From Yoonia sediminilitoris (GTDB lineage: Bacteria; Pseudomonadota; Alphaproteobacteria; Rhodobacterales; Rhodobacteraceae), in assembly GCF_003058085.1 (NCBI RefSeq), contig NZ_QBUD01000001.1, forward strand, positions 124,001 through 188,000: 64,000 nucleotides of DNA, given 5' to 3'. Below the pieces are notes generated by a model. It had not been told where the DNA came from. It ran no database searches and saw only the letters and a list, made by a program, of their open reading frames with translations. The translations under genes and the position numbers were made by a program. Below are positions 10,576 to 19,141 of this stretch, piece after piece (the first letter of the stretch is position 1; each line of letters begins with the position of its first letter).

Positions 10576-12981
10576 TCACAGGCCGGACAGACCGGCGCTA
10601 TCCATCATCTGTGCTGCGGTTTCTTCAATCAACCTTTCCTGCGCTGCCCCTTTCACCGGCACACGGCCCATTTCCAGAAACAGTGGGGCAGCGAATGGTG
10701 TGATCCGTTTGGTCTTGACGTGATCAACGCGCCCAGCCGTCCGGGCCAGCATTTCCTCGATCCGGCCAAAATCGACAAGGCCGCGCATTGCTTCTTCGCG
10801 GGTGATTTGCAGCATCAGGTGGTTCGGGTCGTATTTGGCCAACGTGTCATACAGGATATCTGACGAAAAGGTGGCCTGCCGCCCGGATTTGCGCGCCTGC
10901 GGCAGGTTTCTTTCGATCAGACCGGCGATTGTGGCACTGCCCCGAAAGGTCTTTTTCATCACGGCATTTCCCGACAGCCAGTTTTCAAAACCATCGCGTA
11001 GGTCAGGTGCGCGAAACAAAGGGGCAGGGTCATCGACCCGGTCCAGTCCCCAGATCAGTGTTGCGTAATCCGTGGCCACAAATCCCATCGGGTGCAGGTG
11101 CAGTTCTTCCATCCGTTGGGTCAGTAACATGCCAAGTGTCTGCATCGCATTACGTCCGGCAAACCCGTAGGCGCAGGTATATTCGCGCTCATCAAAGCCG
11201 AAGCTTTCAACCAAAATCCGGTCTGCCTCGGGCATTTTGGAATATTGCCGCTGAAGCCCCAGCCATTCGGCCGTATGGTCGGGCAGGTCTGGCCACTTAT
11301 CCTGTTGCAACATGCGCAGGATACGTTGGGACAGCTGTGTCGAATTTGCGAATTTCGTGCCCATGAAGGTGGCGATCTTGGGTGTCTTGTCGGCCCTGCG
11401 CGAGACCTCGACCGTCATTTCGCGCAGTCCTTCGTAACGTACGATCTGCCCGCCAATCAGGAATGTGTCCCCCGGAGTCAGGGTTGCGGCAAACGCTTCC
11501 TCTACCTCGCCCAAGGGCTTGAAGTTGCCGCGCAACCGCACTTTGAGGGTGTCGGTATCCTGAATCGTACCGATGTTCATGCGAATGCGCTGTGCGGCGC
11601 GCGGGTCGCGCAATTGCCACGCGCCGTCATCCGTTTGTAGCAGCCGTTTCCATTTATCATAGGCCCGTAGCGCGTAGCCCCCTGTGGCACAAAATTCCAG
11701 ACAATCGTCAAAGGCTGCGCGGCTCAGCCCTGCATAGGCTCCGACGGTTTTGACCTCGTCAAACAGCGTATCCGCTTGAAACGGGCCAGCGCAGGCCCTG
11801 ATTAGGATATGCTGGCACAGGACGTCACGCGGTCCCGCGCCTTTGGGGTCTCCATCCAGATCATGTGCTTTGACGGCTTCCAATGCCGCGACACATTCGA
11901 CCACTTCAAATCTGTTGGCGGGCACCAAAAGTGCCTTTGAAGGCGCGTTATAGCGGTGATTGGCCCGTCCGATCCGCTGGACCAGCCGCTTGACGTTTTT
12001 TGGCGCGCCCACCTGAATAACAAGGTCCACGTCGCCCCAGTCGATCCCCAGATCAAGTGAACCGGTGCAGACGATGGCACGCAGATCACCATTGACCATG
12101 GCCGTTTCGACCTTTTCGCGCTGTTCACGCGACAGGCTGCCATGGTGGATACCAATCGGCAGGTCATCGGTGTTGGCAAGCCACAGGTTGTGAAAGTAGA
12201 TTTCGGCCTGCGCGCGCGTATTGTGAAAGATCAGCGTCGTTTTGTGCTGCCTGACCTGCTCAAGCACTTCGGGGATGGCATATTTTGCACCGCCGCCAGC
12301 CCAGGGTGGTTTTTCGGCGGTGATCATCATTTGAATGTCAGGGTCCGGGCCGGGGTCTGCTTGCAGAATGGGGCAGGGGTCCGGATGGCAGGCCAATGCG
12401 CGCGCGATGGCGGTAGGGTCTTCGACGGTCGCCGACAGCCCCACGCGGCGCAGGTCGGGCGCTATCGCCTGCAACCGGCTGAGCGCCAGCATCAGTTGAT
12501 CGCCGCGCTTGCTTTCAGCGAGCGCATGGATCTCATCGACGATAATCCGTTGCAGACCTTTGAACATACGCGGCGCGTCTTCGTAACTTGTCAGCAGGGC
12601 CAGCGATTCGGGCGTGGTCAGCAAGATATGCGGCGGGTCGGCGCGTTGTTTGCGTTTTTGCGTGTAGGAGGTATCGCCCGTGCGATCCTCAATCCGGATC
12701 GGCAGGGACATTTCTGCGACAGGCGTGCGCAGGTTGCGTTTGATGTCCGCGGCCAGTGCCTTGAGCGGCGAGACATAAAGTGTATGCAGCCCTTCGTGCG
12801 TGCCATCCGCCAGTTCGGCCAAAGTGGGCAGGAAGCCCGCCAACGTCTTGCCCCCGCCCGTCGGCGCGATCAGCAAGAGCGCCGGGGCTTCTGCACGCTC
12901 CAGCATATCGTGCTGGTGGGGATGAATGGTCCAGCCACGGTGGCTGAACCAGTCGGAAAAAATTGGTGGAAGGCTGGTCAT
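10576..12981 (-). CDS. Ligase-associated DEXH-box helicase (Lhr family)
   Basis: 801 residues of a superfamily 2 helicase. Walker A APTGGGKT is near residue 41, the DEIH box (VDEIHALAESKRGDQL) near 147, motif III LSATVED follows, and the late motif RLVQRIGRANHR is present. After the helicase core come the winged-helix and Lhr-specific C-terminal domains. Length and neighbours match the ligase-associated DNA damage response helicase group. It is transcribed together with pdeM. The start ATG at 12981 gives the expected N-terminus for the family (FSDWFSHRGWTIHPHQ). Confidence 0.9.
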   Translation of the reverse strand: MTSLPPIFSDWFSHRGWTIHPHQHDMLERAEAPALLLIAPTGGGKTLAGFLPTLAELADGTHEGLHTLYVSPLKALAADIKRNLRTPVAEMSLPIRIEDRTGDTSYTQKRKQRADPPHILLTTPESLALLTSYEDAPRMFKGLQRIIVDEIHALAESKRGDQLMLALSRLQAIAPDLRRVGLSATVEDPTAIARALACHPDPCPILQADPGPDPDIQMMITAEKPPWAGGGAKYAIPEVLEQVRQHKTTLIFHNTRAQAEIYFHNLWLANTDDLPIGIHHGSLSREQREKVETAMVNGDLRAIVCTGSLDLGIDWGDVDLVIQVGAPKNVKRLVQRIGRANHRYNAPSKALLVPANRFEVVECVAALEAVKAHDLDGDPKGAGPRDVLCQHILIRACAGPFQADTLFDEVKTVGAYAGLSRAAFDDCLEFCATGGYALRAYDKWKRLLQTDDGAWQLRDPRAAQRIRMNIGTIQDTDTLKVRLRGNFKPLGEVEEAFAATLTPGDTFLIGGQIVRYEGLREMTVEVSRRADKTPKIATFMGTKFANSTQLSQRILRMLQQDKWPDLPDHTAEWLGLQRQYSKMPEADRILVESFGFDEREYTCAYGFAGRNAMQTLGMLLTQRMEELHLHPMGFVATDYATLIWGLDRVDDPAPLFRAPDLRDGFENWLSGNAVMKKTFRGSATIAGLIERNLPQARKSGRQATFSSDILYDTLAKYDPNHLMLQITREEAMRGLVDFGRIEEMLARTAGRVDHVKTKRITPFAAPLFLEMGRVPVKGAAQERLIEETAAQMMDSAGLSGL

Positions 12982-13017
12982 GGCTCAAAGGTGATCTTTG
13001 CCAGCCTTTGGTCAACC

Positions 13018-13392
13018 CTATTCTGCGACAGGACCGCCAGCGGCTTTCCAATCGCCAAAGCCGCCAACATTGGTGATGTTTGTAAACCCCATATCTTTGA
13101 GCGTCTTGCCCGCCAATGCCGCTTGCCCACCGGCGCCGCAAATCAGGTTGATGTCCGCATCTTTTTGCAGCGCGGCATTGTGGAATTGGGTTTCGGGATC
13201 TGCGACAAACTCGATCATGCCACGGGGAATTGTCAGCGCCCCGGCAATTGTGCCGGATTTTGCGATTGCAGAACTGTCGCGGACATCCACAAAGATCGCT
13301 TCGCTTGCCGCGTGTTTGGCAATTGCTTCCTCGGCCGAGATGCGCGGTACGATCGCGTTTGCTTCGGTCATAAAGTCGCTTGAATTTTTCAT
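13018..13392 (-). CDS. Rhodanese-like domain protein
   Basis: About 124 residues forming a single rhodanese domain: the FVDVRDSSAIAKSGTIAGALTIPRG entry (given here only as a landmark) and an active-site loop LICGAGGQAALA with the Cys expected to carry persulfide. The loop lacks the usual Arg after the Cys-x-x-Gly, so activity may differ from classical thiosulfate sulfurtransferases. ATG 13392 has AAGGAG 7 bases upstream, which decides against the longer open frame. It is a single gene upstream of the helicase on the same strand. Confidence 0.85.
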   Translation of the reverse strand: MKNSSDFMTEANAIVPRISAEEAIAKHAASEAIFVDVRDSSAIAKSGTIAGALTIPRGMIEFVADPETQFHNAALQKDADINLICGAGGQAALAGKTLKDMGFTNITNVGGFGDWKAAGGPVAE

Positions 13393-13534
13393 TTGGTAAC
13401 TCCTTTGGTTTTGCGTGCGGGGTGCACGAAGTATTTCAGGGCGGCGCCTGAATTCATGCTTTAACCTGTGGAGGAAGTAGACCGCAGATAGCCATTGGCC
13501 ATAGTCTTGCGCCAATCTCGCAAGCCCGTTCAGG

Positions 13535-13561
13535 AAAAAAGACCCGGGCACAAGGCCCGGG
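13535..13561 (-). terminator. Rho-independent terminator for the response regulator gene
   Basis: Read on the minus strand, GCCCGGG, a 5-base loop and CCCGGGC are followed by TCTTTTTT. It lies about 100 bases after the stop codon of the regulator at 13660, with a second GC hairpin (GGCGGCC...GGCCGCC, about 13620-13655) between them. The remainder of 13393-13659 shows no gene. Confidence 0.8.
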
Positions 13562-13659
13562 CAAGTCCAACAGGGAGGTGGTGATATAACCCGATCACCG
13601 GCGGGGTTCTGTTGCGCTGGCGGCCAGAATCTGGGACAAGAACCCGGCCGCCGATGTTA

Positions 13660-14346
13660 CTACGCCACTAATCTATAGCCCCCGGATTCGGTCACAAGAA
13701 GGCGAACATTGGACGGATCTGGTTCTATTTTTTGGCGAAGACGATAAATATGGGTCTCAAGCGTGTGTGTTGTCACACCTGCGTTGTAGCCCCAAACTTC
13801 ATGCAGCAGCACGTCGCGGGCCACTACCCCTTCGGTTGCGCGGTAAAGAAACTTGAGAATATTCGTTTCTTTCTCGGTCAGTCGAATTTTGCTGTCATCT
13901 TCGCGCACTAACAGTTTCTGCGCAGGCTTGAAGGTGTAGGGCCCCATCTGGAAAACAGCGTCCTCGGATTGCTCGTGCGTGCGCAACTGGCTTCTGATTC
14001 TTGCCAGCAGCACCGGGAATTTGAACGGCTTGCTGACGTAGTCGTTGGCGCCAGCGTCCAATCCCAGAATCGTGTCAGCGTCGCTGTCTTGCGCTGTCAG
14101 CATCACAATGGGGCATTTGACCCCTTGCTTGCGCAGCAGCCTGCAAAGTTCGCGGCCGTCTGTGTCGGGCAGGCCCACATCGAGGATCATCAGATCATAA
14201 AGACCTTCCTTCGATTTGACGAGCGCGCTTGCCCCATCGTCAGCTTCGAACACGTCAAATTCGTCTGTCATTATCAGCTGTTCGCCGAGTGCTTCGCGCA
14301 GATCGTCGTCATCATCCACGAGCAGAATTCTTTTTGCTTGTCCCAT
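13660..14346 (-). CDS. OmpR/PhoB-family response regulator (CenR-like)
   Basis: About 228 residues. The receiver domain has the acidic cluster VDDDDDLRE, the phospho-acceptor Asp in LMILDVGLPD and the Lys in NDYVSKPFKF. The C-terminal winged helix contains RLTEKETNILKFLYRA and HTLETHIYRLRQKIE. No histidine kinase lies beside it. From memory the sequence resembles CenR, an essential cell-envelope regulator of alphaproteobacteria; this is a suggestion only. ATG 14346 has AAGGAG upstream. It is divergent from ribA, with about 150 bases of shared promoter region. Confidence 0.92.
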   Translation of the reverse strand: MGQAKRILLVDDDDDLREALGEQLIMTDEFDVFEADDGASALVKSKEGLYDLMILDVGLPDTDGRELCRLLRKQGVKCPIVMLTAQDSDADTILGLDAGANDYVSKPFKFPVLLARIRSQLRTHEQSEDAVFQMGPYTFKPAQKLLVREDDSKIRLTEKETNILKFLYRATEGVVARDVLLHEVWGYNAGVTTHTLETHIYRLRQKIEPDPSNVRLLVTESGGYRLVA

Positions 14347-14496
14347 GACAATCTCCTTCGTTCTGGTAATAGAAATGTGTTCTTGAAGTGCTTTCGACAA
14401 GTCAGAGCAGAAAATTTCACACGGACGTGTGAATTGGCTGCGAATTGTTTCACTTTTGTCCGGAAACCGATAGTTGAGAGCAGGAAAGAGAAACAT

Positions 14497-15579
14497 ATGC
14501 CCACAAACCTGTCCCCCGATATTACAGAACGGATCGCCCGTGCGCGGGCCGATTTGCGGATGGGCGTGCCGGTTGTGCTTGAAGAGGGGCTGATCGTTCT
14601 TGCGGTCGAGTCGCTTGATCCGGACCGCTTCGCGCATCTTCGCACGCTGGACGGCGAGTTGACGTTGTCCATCACCAGCAGGCGGGCACAGACACTCAAG
14701 GCGCGCGCCTACGATGGGGATATCGCCCGCATCCTTCTGCCCCCCGATGCAACCGCCGCATGGGTGCGTGCCGTGGCGGACCCTGCTGATGATTTGCGCA
14801 GCCCGATGAAAGGTCCCCTGCACAGTGCGCGTGATGGCACGGCACATCTGCACCGGGCCGCGATTGCCTTGGTCAAGGCCGCCAGACTTTTGCCTGCAGC
14901 CCTTACGCTGACAACGCAAGACCCTGCGGGCTTTGCCGCTGCCCATAATCTGACGATCGTGCCGGGTGCGGAGGTCCTGCAACAGCGACTCAGTCCGCTG
15001 CACCCTGTGATCAGCGCCCGTCTTCCGCTTGCGGTGTCCGAGGCGGGGCGGCTGCATGTTTTTCGGCCCGATGACGGGGCAGAGGAACATTATGCCGTCG
15101 AAATTGGTCAGCCGGATCGGGCGGCACCTGTGCTGTCGCGGCTGCATTCGGCCTGTTTTACCGGTGATCTGCTGGGGTCGCTGAAATGCGATTGCGGGCC
15201 GCAACTGCGCGGTGCGCTGGCGCAAATGGGGGCCGAAGGGGCAGGTGTGTTGCTCTACCTCAACCAAGAGGGGCGGGGCATCGGGCTGGCCAACAAGATG
15301 CGCGCCTATTCGTTGCAGGATCAGGGATTCGACACGGTCGAGGCAAACCATAGGTTGGGCTTTGAGGATGATGAACGTGATTTCCGGATCGGGGCTGAAA
15401 TCCTCAAACGGATGGGGTTTTCTGCGGTCAGGCTGATGACGAACAACCCCGCCAAGGTCGCGCGGATGGAGGACGCAGGCATCACAGTGACGGAACGTGT
15501 GCCGCTGATGGTGGGGGAAAACCGGCATAACACGGACTATCTGGCAACCAAGGCAAGCAAGTCAGGGCATCTTTTATGA
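14497..15579 (+). CDS. ribA: GTP cyclohydrolase II
   Basis: About 360 residues, longer than the ~200-residue enterobacterial enzyme. The first ~150 residues have no recognisable catalytic motif of DHBP synthase; the last ~200 are the GTP cyclohydrolase II domain. The zinc ligands appear as C-x10-C-x-C in SACFTGDLLGSLKCDCGPQL, and the GTP-binding NQEGRGIGLANK follows. The enzyme starts riboflavin synthesis by opening the imidazole ring of GTP. ATG 14497 follows AGGAAAGAG. Palindrome copy A lies 17 bases after the stop codon. Confidence 0.93.
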   Translation: MPTNLSPDITERIARARADLRMGVPVVLEEGLIVLAVESLDPDRFAHLRTLDGELTLSITSRRAQTLKARAYDGDIARILLPPDATAAWVRAVADPADDLRSPMKGPLHSARDGTAHLHRAAIALVKAARLLPAALTLTTQDPAGFAAAHNLTIVPGAEVLQQRLSPLHPVISARLPLAVSEAGRLHVFRPDDGAEEHYAVEIGQPDRAAPVLSRLHSACFTGDLLGSLKCDCGPQLRGALAQMGAEGAGVLLYLNQEGRGIGLANKMRAYSLQDQGFDTVEANHRLGFEDDERDFRIGAEILKRMGFSAVRLMTNNPAKVARMEDAGITVTERVPLMVGENRHNTDYLATKASKSGHLL

Positions 15580-15595
15580 CCCGACAGACACCAAA

Positions 15596-15619
15596 CCGTA
15601 AGATGGATCTTGATCCATC
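15596..15619 (+). repeat. CGTAAGATGG palindrome family, copy A
   Basis: CCGTAA is followed by stem GATGGATC, loop TT and stem GATCCATC. The 17 bases before it (ACAGACACCAAA...) match the flank of copy F at 40001-40024. It lies between ribA and the L,D-transpeptidase gene, which run in the same direction. Confidence 0.85.
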
Positions 15620-15637
15620 CCGCCTCTGGCTTCGCAC

Positions 15638-16132
15638 ATGAAGGTGACCGACCTTATTGTCACGCCGACACACCTGCGTTTTCTGGGGCGGCGGTTTGCG
15701 CGGACCATCGGGCGGGGTGGTGTGACGGACCACAAGGCGGAAGGGGACGGTGCCACGCCCCGTGGCGTGCACCGGATTGTCGGTATGCTTTACCGGCCCG
15801 ACCGGATGGCGCGCCCTGCTGACTGGGCGCTGCCGATCCGGCCAGTTGATGTGTGGTCTGACGACGTGACCGACCCGGATTATAATCTGATGGTCCGCAA
15901 GCCCCACGGATACGGTCACGAACTGCTGCGCCGGGCTGATCCGATGTATGATCTGGTCATTCTGACTGACTGGAACTGGCCCTATGCTGTCAAAGGGCGC
16001 GGATCGGCTATTTTCATGCACCAGTGGCGCGGACCGGGCCGACCGACCGCAGGCTGCGTCGGAGTCAAAAGACAAGATCTGCTCTGGATTGCGCCGCGGA
16101 TCCGACATCAAACCCGGCTCGTAATCGTATAG
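15638..16132 (+). CDS. L,D-transpeptidase (YkuD-type) family protein
   Basis: 164 residues. The C-terminal HQWRGPGRPTAGCVGV contains the His and the nucleophilic Cys of the YkuD catalytic motif. The family cross-links peptidoglycan or attaches proteins to it in the periplasm, but no signal peptide is visible here, as in several small alphaproteobacterial members, so location and substrate are uncertain. No strong ribosome site precedes ATG 15638. The gene follows ribA and palindrome copy A. Confidence 0.8.
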   Translation: MKVTDLIVTPTHLRFLGRRFARTIGRGGVTDHKAEGDGATPRGVHRIVGMLYRPDRMARPADWALPIRPVDVWSDDVTDPDYNLMVRKPHGYGHELLRRADPMYDLVILTDWNWPYAVKGRGSAIFMHQWRGPGRPTAGCVGVKRQDLLWIAPRIRHQTRLVIV

Positions 16133-16197
16133 CAACCAACAGTCGTATGTGACTGCGCCAGTCAACAGACTTACCAAAACAAAGGATCGCCACCCAA

Positions 16198-16680
16198 ATG
16201 AGCCCCGAACAAATCGCAGCACTTCCCTACCGGCCCTGCGTGGGCATCATGTTGGCCAACACGCGCGGCCATATTTTTGTCGGTCAGCGGATCGACCGTG
16301 ATACTGACGCTTGGCAAATGCCGCAGGGCGGTGTCGATCCCGGTGAAGGAACCAAACAAGCGGCCCTACGTGAGCTACAAGAAGAAACTGGCGTCACCCC
16401 GAACCTTGTTGCCATCGAAGCGGAAACAACAGGTCTTATCCGCTATGAGTTGCCGCATGCGCTTGTGCCAAAAATCTGGAAAGGGCGCTATCGGGGGCAG
16501 GAACAGAAATGGTATCTGATGCGGTTTCATGGCGAGGATAACCAGATTGATATTGTCACGGCGCACCCTGAATTCTCACGCTGGAAATGGCTGCCCAAAG
16601 ACCAGCTTGTCGATGCAATCGTCCCTTTCAAGCGCAAGGTCTATGAACAGGTCCTGGCCGAATTCACGACAAGATTGTGA
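16198..16680 (+). CDS. rppH: RNA pyrophosphohydrolase (Nudix)
   Basis: 160 residues with the Nudix box GGVDPGEG...RELQEETGV at about residues 42-64, and the N-terminal [14 protein letters not shown] typical of RppH. It converts the 5'-triphosphate of mRNAs to monophosphate and so starts RNase E-dependent decay. AAAGGA lies upstream of ATG 16198. It is a stand-alone gene. Confidence 0.93.
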   Translation: MSPEQIAALPYRPCVGIMLANTRGHIFVGQRIDRDTDAWQMPQGGVDPGEGTKQAALRELQEETGVTPNLVAIEAETTGLIRYELPHALVPKIWKGRYRGQEQKWYLMRFHGEDNQIDIVTAHPEFSRWKWLPKDQLVDAIVPFKRKVYEQVLAEFTTRL

Positions 16681-16744
16681 TGCGCCCCAAGGAACAGGCC
16701 CGCGGTTCCGTCTGATCTGGACTGACGATGAAAGGACCACAGCC

Positions 16745-17230
16745 ATGAAATTCATGATGACCATATTGGGCTTGATAGTTTTTGCGGGACAAGCCGCCGC
16801 TCTGAGTTGTATGCGCCCTGATCCGATCGCGACCTTCAATCAGGTGGCCGCAGCACCTGAACCTTACTTTGTGCTGTACGGGCGATTGCATTTTGACGAA
16901 TCTGCGCTGCCTCAGGGCCTGAAAGATCCACAATCGCCAGACCCTGCCGCTATTGCGGCGGAGTTTGTCGGGATGACACTGACCAGCGCAGGGTTCGTGC
17001 GGCCCTATGAAAGTCCCGTTGAACTGCTGCCCGTCTGTGCGGGTCCATGGTGCGGCAGTGCGCGCACCGATGTTGATGCGATCTATTTTGTCCGGGCGGA
17101 CAAGGTGCCGGTGATGGCGATTGCGGAGCCATGTGGCGGCATGATCTTTGCAAACCCGTCGCCCGAAGTTCTGGACGCGCTGACTGTCTGCATGCAGGGC
17201 GGCGCCTGCCTACCGCAGCCGCTGCAATAG
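16745..17230 (+). CDS. Small exported protein of unknown function
   Basis: About 161 residues. A signal peptide (MKFMMTILGLIVFAGQAAA) is followed by a mature part with six cysteines (SCMRPDP, PVCAGPWCG, AEPCGG, and CMQGGACLPQ at the end), suggesting a disulfide-bonded periplasmic protein. I do not recognise the family. ATG 16745 has GAAAGGA upstream. Its last 21 bases overlap the 3' end of the convergent lytic transglycosylase gene. Confidence 0.75.
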   Translation: MKFMMTILGLIVFAGQAAALSCMRPDPIATFNQVAAAPEPYFVLYGRLHFDESALPQGLKDPQSPDPAAIAAEFVGMTLTSAGFVRPYESPVELLPVCAGPWCGSARTDVDAIYFVRADKVPVMAIAEPCGGMIFANPSPEVLDALTVCMQGGACLPQPLQ

Positions 17231-18397
17231 CGACAGCGACGCATAGCCGTCCGTTGGCAGACCGATACTGCGTTGATAACGCCGGATTGCGGCACGGCTG
17301 TTGGGACCTATCTTGCCATCTACACCGCCGGTCGAAAAGCCCGCCGCCGTCAGGCGCTGCTGGAGCTCGACCCGTTCAGCGCGCCGCAGGCTGCGTTCAC
17401 CGCTAGGCCATGGTTGCCGAAGCGGACCAGCACCCGCAATTCGGTCACCAAGATGGCCGACCCCGATGATATAGGCTTGGGCATTGTTGTACCGTGAAAT
17501 CACGTCGTAATTGCGAAACACCAGAAAGGCTGGCCCACGCGCACCTGTCGGTGTAATCAATGATGCCTCGCCATAATTGGGCACGGCATTTCCGTCCACG
17601 CCGCGCACGCCAAGTCGGCCCCAGCCTGCGGGCGATCTGCGCGATTGGCGGTCTGACAAGCCGTAGTCGAATCCGTTGGGCAACAGCACCTCGACCCCCC
17701 AAGGCTGCCCCTGTTGCCAGCGGAATTGGCGCAGATAGGCCGCGGTCGAGGCAAGCGCATCGCTGGGATCATCCGCCCAGATATCGCGTCTTCCATCACC
17801 GGTGAAATCAACCGCATAGGCCTGATAAGAGGTGGGGATAAACTGCGTGTGTCCCATCGCCCCGGCCCAGGACCCGGTCATATTCTGCGGCGCAACATCG
17901 CCACGCTGCAAAATCCGCAATGCGGCGATCAACTGCTGTTCAAAGAACCGCCCGCGCCGCCCGTCATGGGCCAGCGTGGCAAGGGTCGACACCAGTGGCA
18001 CATCACCGCGCCGCTGGCCGTAATTGCTTTCCATGCCCCAGATTGAGGTCACGATATGCGGTGGCACCCCGTAGGTCGCTTCAATACGGCCAAGCAGATT
18101 GCCATATTGCCGGATCAGCGAGCGCCCGTTCCGGACCCGAGTGTCAGATGCTGCCGTTGCCATATACTCCGACAATGGCTTTACGAACTCTGACTGGTTT
18201 CGGTCCCGCCGAATACTGTCTGGCAGATATTGCACACCGGCAAAGGCAGCCCGCAATGTGCTGTTCCTGATCCCGGCGGCCTTTGCGCGCCTTTGAAAAC
18301 CGGCAATCCAGTTTGAAAAGCCGTTTGCCTGTGCGGATATTGGCCCTGCTCCCGCTACACCGCTGACCAAACCCGCCAAGAACGTTCTGCGTTTCAC
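17210..18397 (-). CDS. Lytic murein transglycosylase (MltB-type) with peptidoglycan-binding domain
   Basis: About 395 residues. The N-terminus MKRRTFLAGL has a twin-arginine, Tat-like pattern. The catalytic domain includes TSIWGMESNYGQRRGD with the acid Glu, and GAMGHTQFIPTSY. The last ~60 residues are a peptidoglycan-binding domain (LQQRLTAAGFSTGGVDGKIG). The enzyme cleaves glycan strands to form anhydro-muropeptides in the periplasm. GTG 18397 is chosen because AGAGGA lies 8 bases upstream and it gives a clean signal peptide. Confidence 0.9.
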   Translation of the reverse strand: MKRRTFLAGLVSGVAGAGPISAQANGFSNWIAGFQRRAKAAGIRNSTLRAAFAGVQYLPDSIRRDRNQSEFVKPLSEYMATAASDTRVRNGRSLIRQYGNLLGRIEATYGVPPHIVTSIWGMESNYGQRRGDVPLVSTLATLAHDGRRGRFFEQQLIAALRILQRGDVAPQNMTGSWAGAMGHTQFIPTSYQAYAVDFTGDGRRDIWADDPSDALASTAAYLRQFRWQQGQPWGVEVLLPNGFDYGLSDRQSRRSPAGWGRLGVRGVDGNAVPNYGEASLITPTGARGPAFLVFRNYDVISRYNNAQAYIIGVGHLGDRIAGAGPLRQPWPSGERSLRRAERVELQQRLTAAGFSTGGVDGKIGPNSRAAIRRYQRSIGLPTDGYASLSLLQRLR

Positions 18398-18516
18398 GTC
18401 GTGATCCTCTTGCTCATACGCCGCAGGTATAACGCAATGAGGGATCGAAGAAACTGTGTCAGGAAAGCACGCGCTGATTTTTGCCGCCAAAGCCCGGTCG
18501 TGAGCGCAGTCAGCCT

Positions 18517-18750
18517 CTAGGTGTTTGCTTCCAGAAGCGACCCTTCACCGATGTCACGCATACTGTTGCGCGCGTCAGTGCGGGGTGTTGCAGCCTTGCT
18601 TGTATTATAATTGGGGACAATGTCTTCGTCGTCGCAACCGCCTACCATATCCAGCCAGTTTTGGGCGCTCTCTTGCCGGACCAGTTGTCCAACAACCATC
18701 TTACGAATACTGGCGTGTTCTGGCACGAGTATGTTGACAAAGGCATTCAT
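18517..18750 (-). CDS. Small protein of unknown function
   Basis: 77 residues beginning MNAFVNILVPEHASIRKMV, hydrophilic with a Cys-Asp-Asp-Glu-Asp acidic patch in the middle. AAAGGA lies about 11 bases before ATG 18750. No family is recognised and there are no obvious partners; the assignment rests on frame, start and ribosome site, so it may not be real. Confidence 0.4.
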   Translation of the reverse strand: MNAFVNILVPEHASIRKMVVGQLVRQESAQNWLDMVGGCDDEDIVPNYNTSKAATPRTDARNSMRDIGEGSLLEANT

Positions 18751-19141
18751 GGAGGTCGGTCCTTTCGCAGTACGTAAGCGGAATTTCGCCGCTAAATGCG
18801 GTCTCAGAATGACGAATCCGCCGCCAAATAAGACGAATCTTTGACCGTTACCCCAAGCAATATGAACAATTTGCACCATGGGCTCTCATTGTTGCGATTC
18901 ATGGTGTCGCCAAATGACAAGTTTCCGGGCTCCGCGGGCCAGCAGACAGCGCGTGTCTCGATCGTGTCGCGCAGCATCGGAACCCTGCGTGGTCGAAAGC
19001 TTTGTTGTGAAATGGTGAGGCTTTGCGTCCGGTCCAGCCGAAAATTGCGGTGGGCTTGCGTGGCTGGCGCTTTGGCAAGCGCGCACCCGCAGCCCGTTGA
19101 GCCGTCGATATTTGGCTGACTTATCACCGGCTCAAACGCGT
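18751..19141. other. Gene-poor stretch between small ORF and yifB
   Basis: About 390 bases with only short overlapping frames on both strands and no recognised protein, tRNA or strong hairpin. It may hold promoters for the minus-strand small ORF. Confidence 0.5.

Noticed and set aside
12142..13383. 413-codon plus-strand frame across the helicase and rhodanese genes
   Set aside because: Composition is that of a shadow frame (many Arg/Gln/His, no motifs); the two minus-strand genes are clear.
14347..15528. Long N-terminal extension of the response regulator on the minus strand, across ribA
   Set aside because: The extension is antisense to ribA and lacks domains; ATG 14346 with AAGGAG gives a normal regulator.
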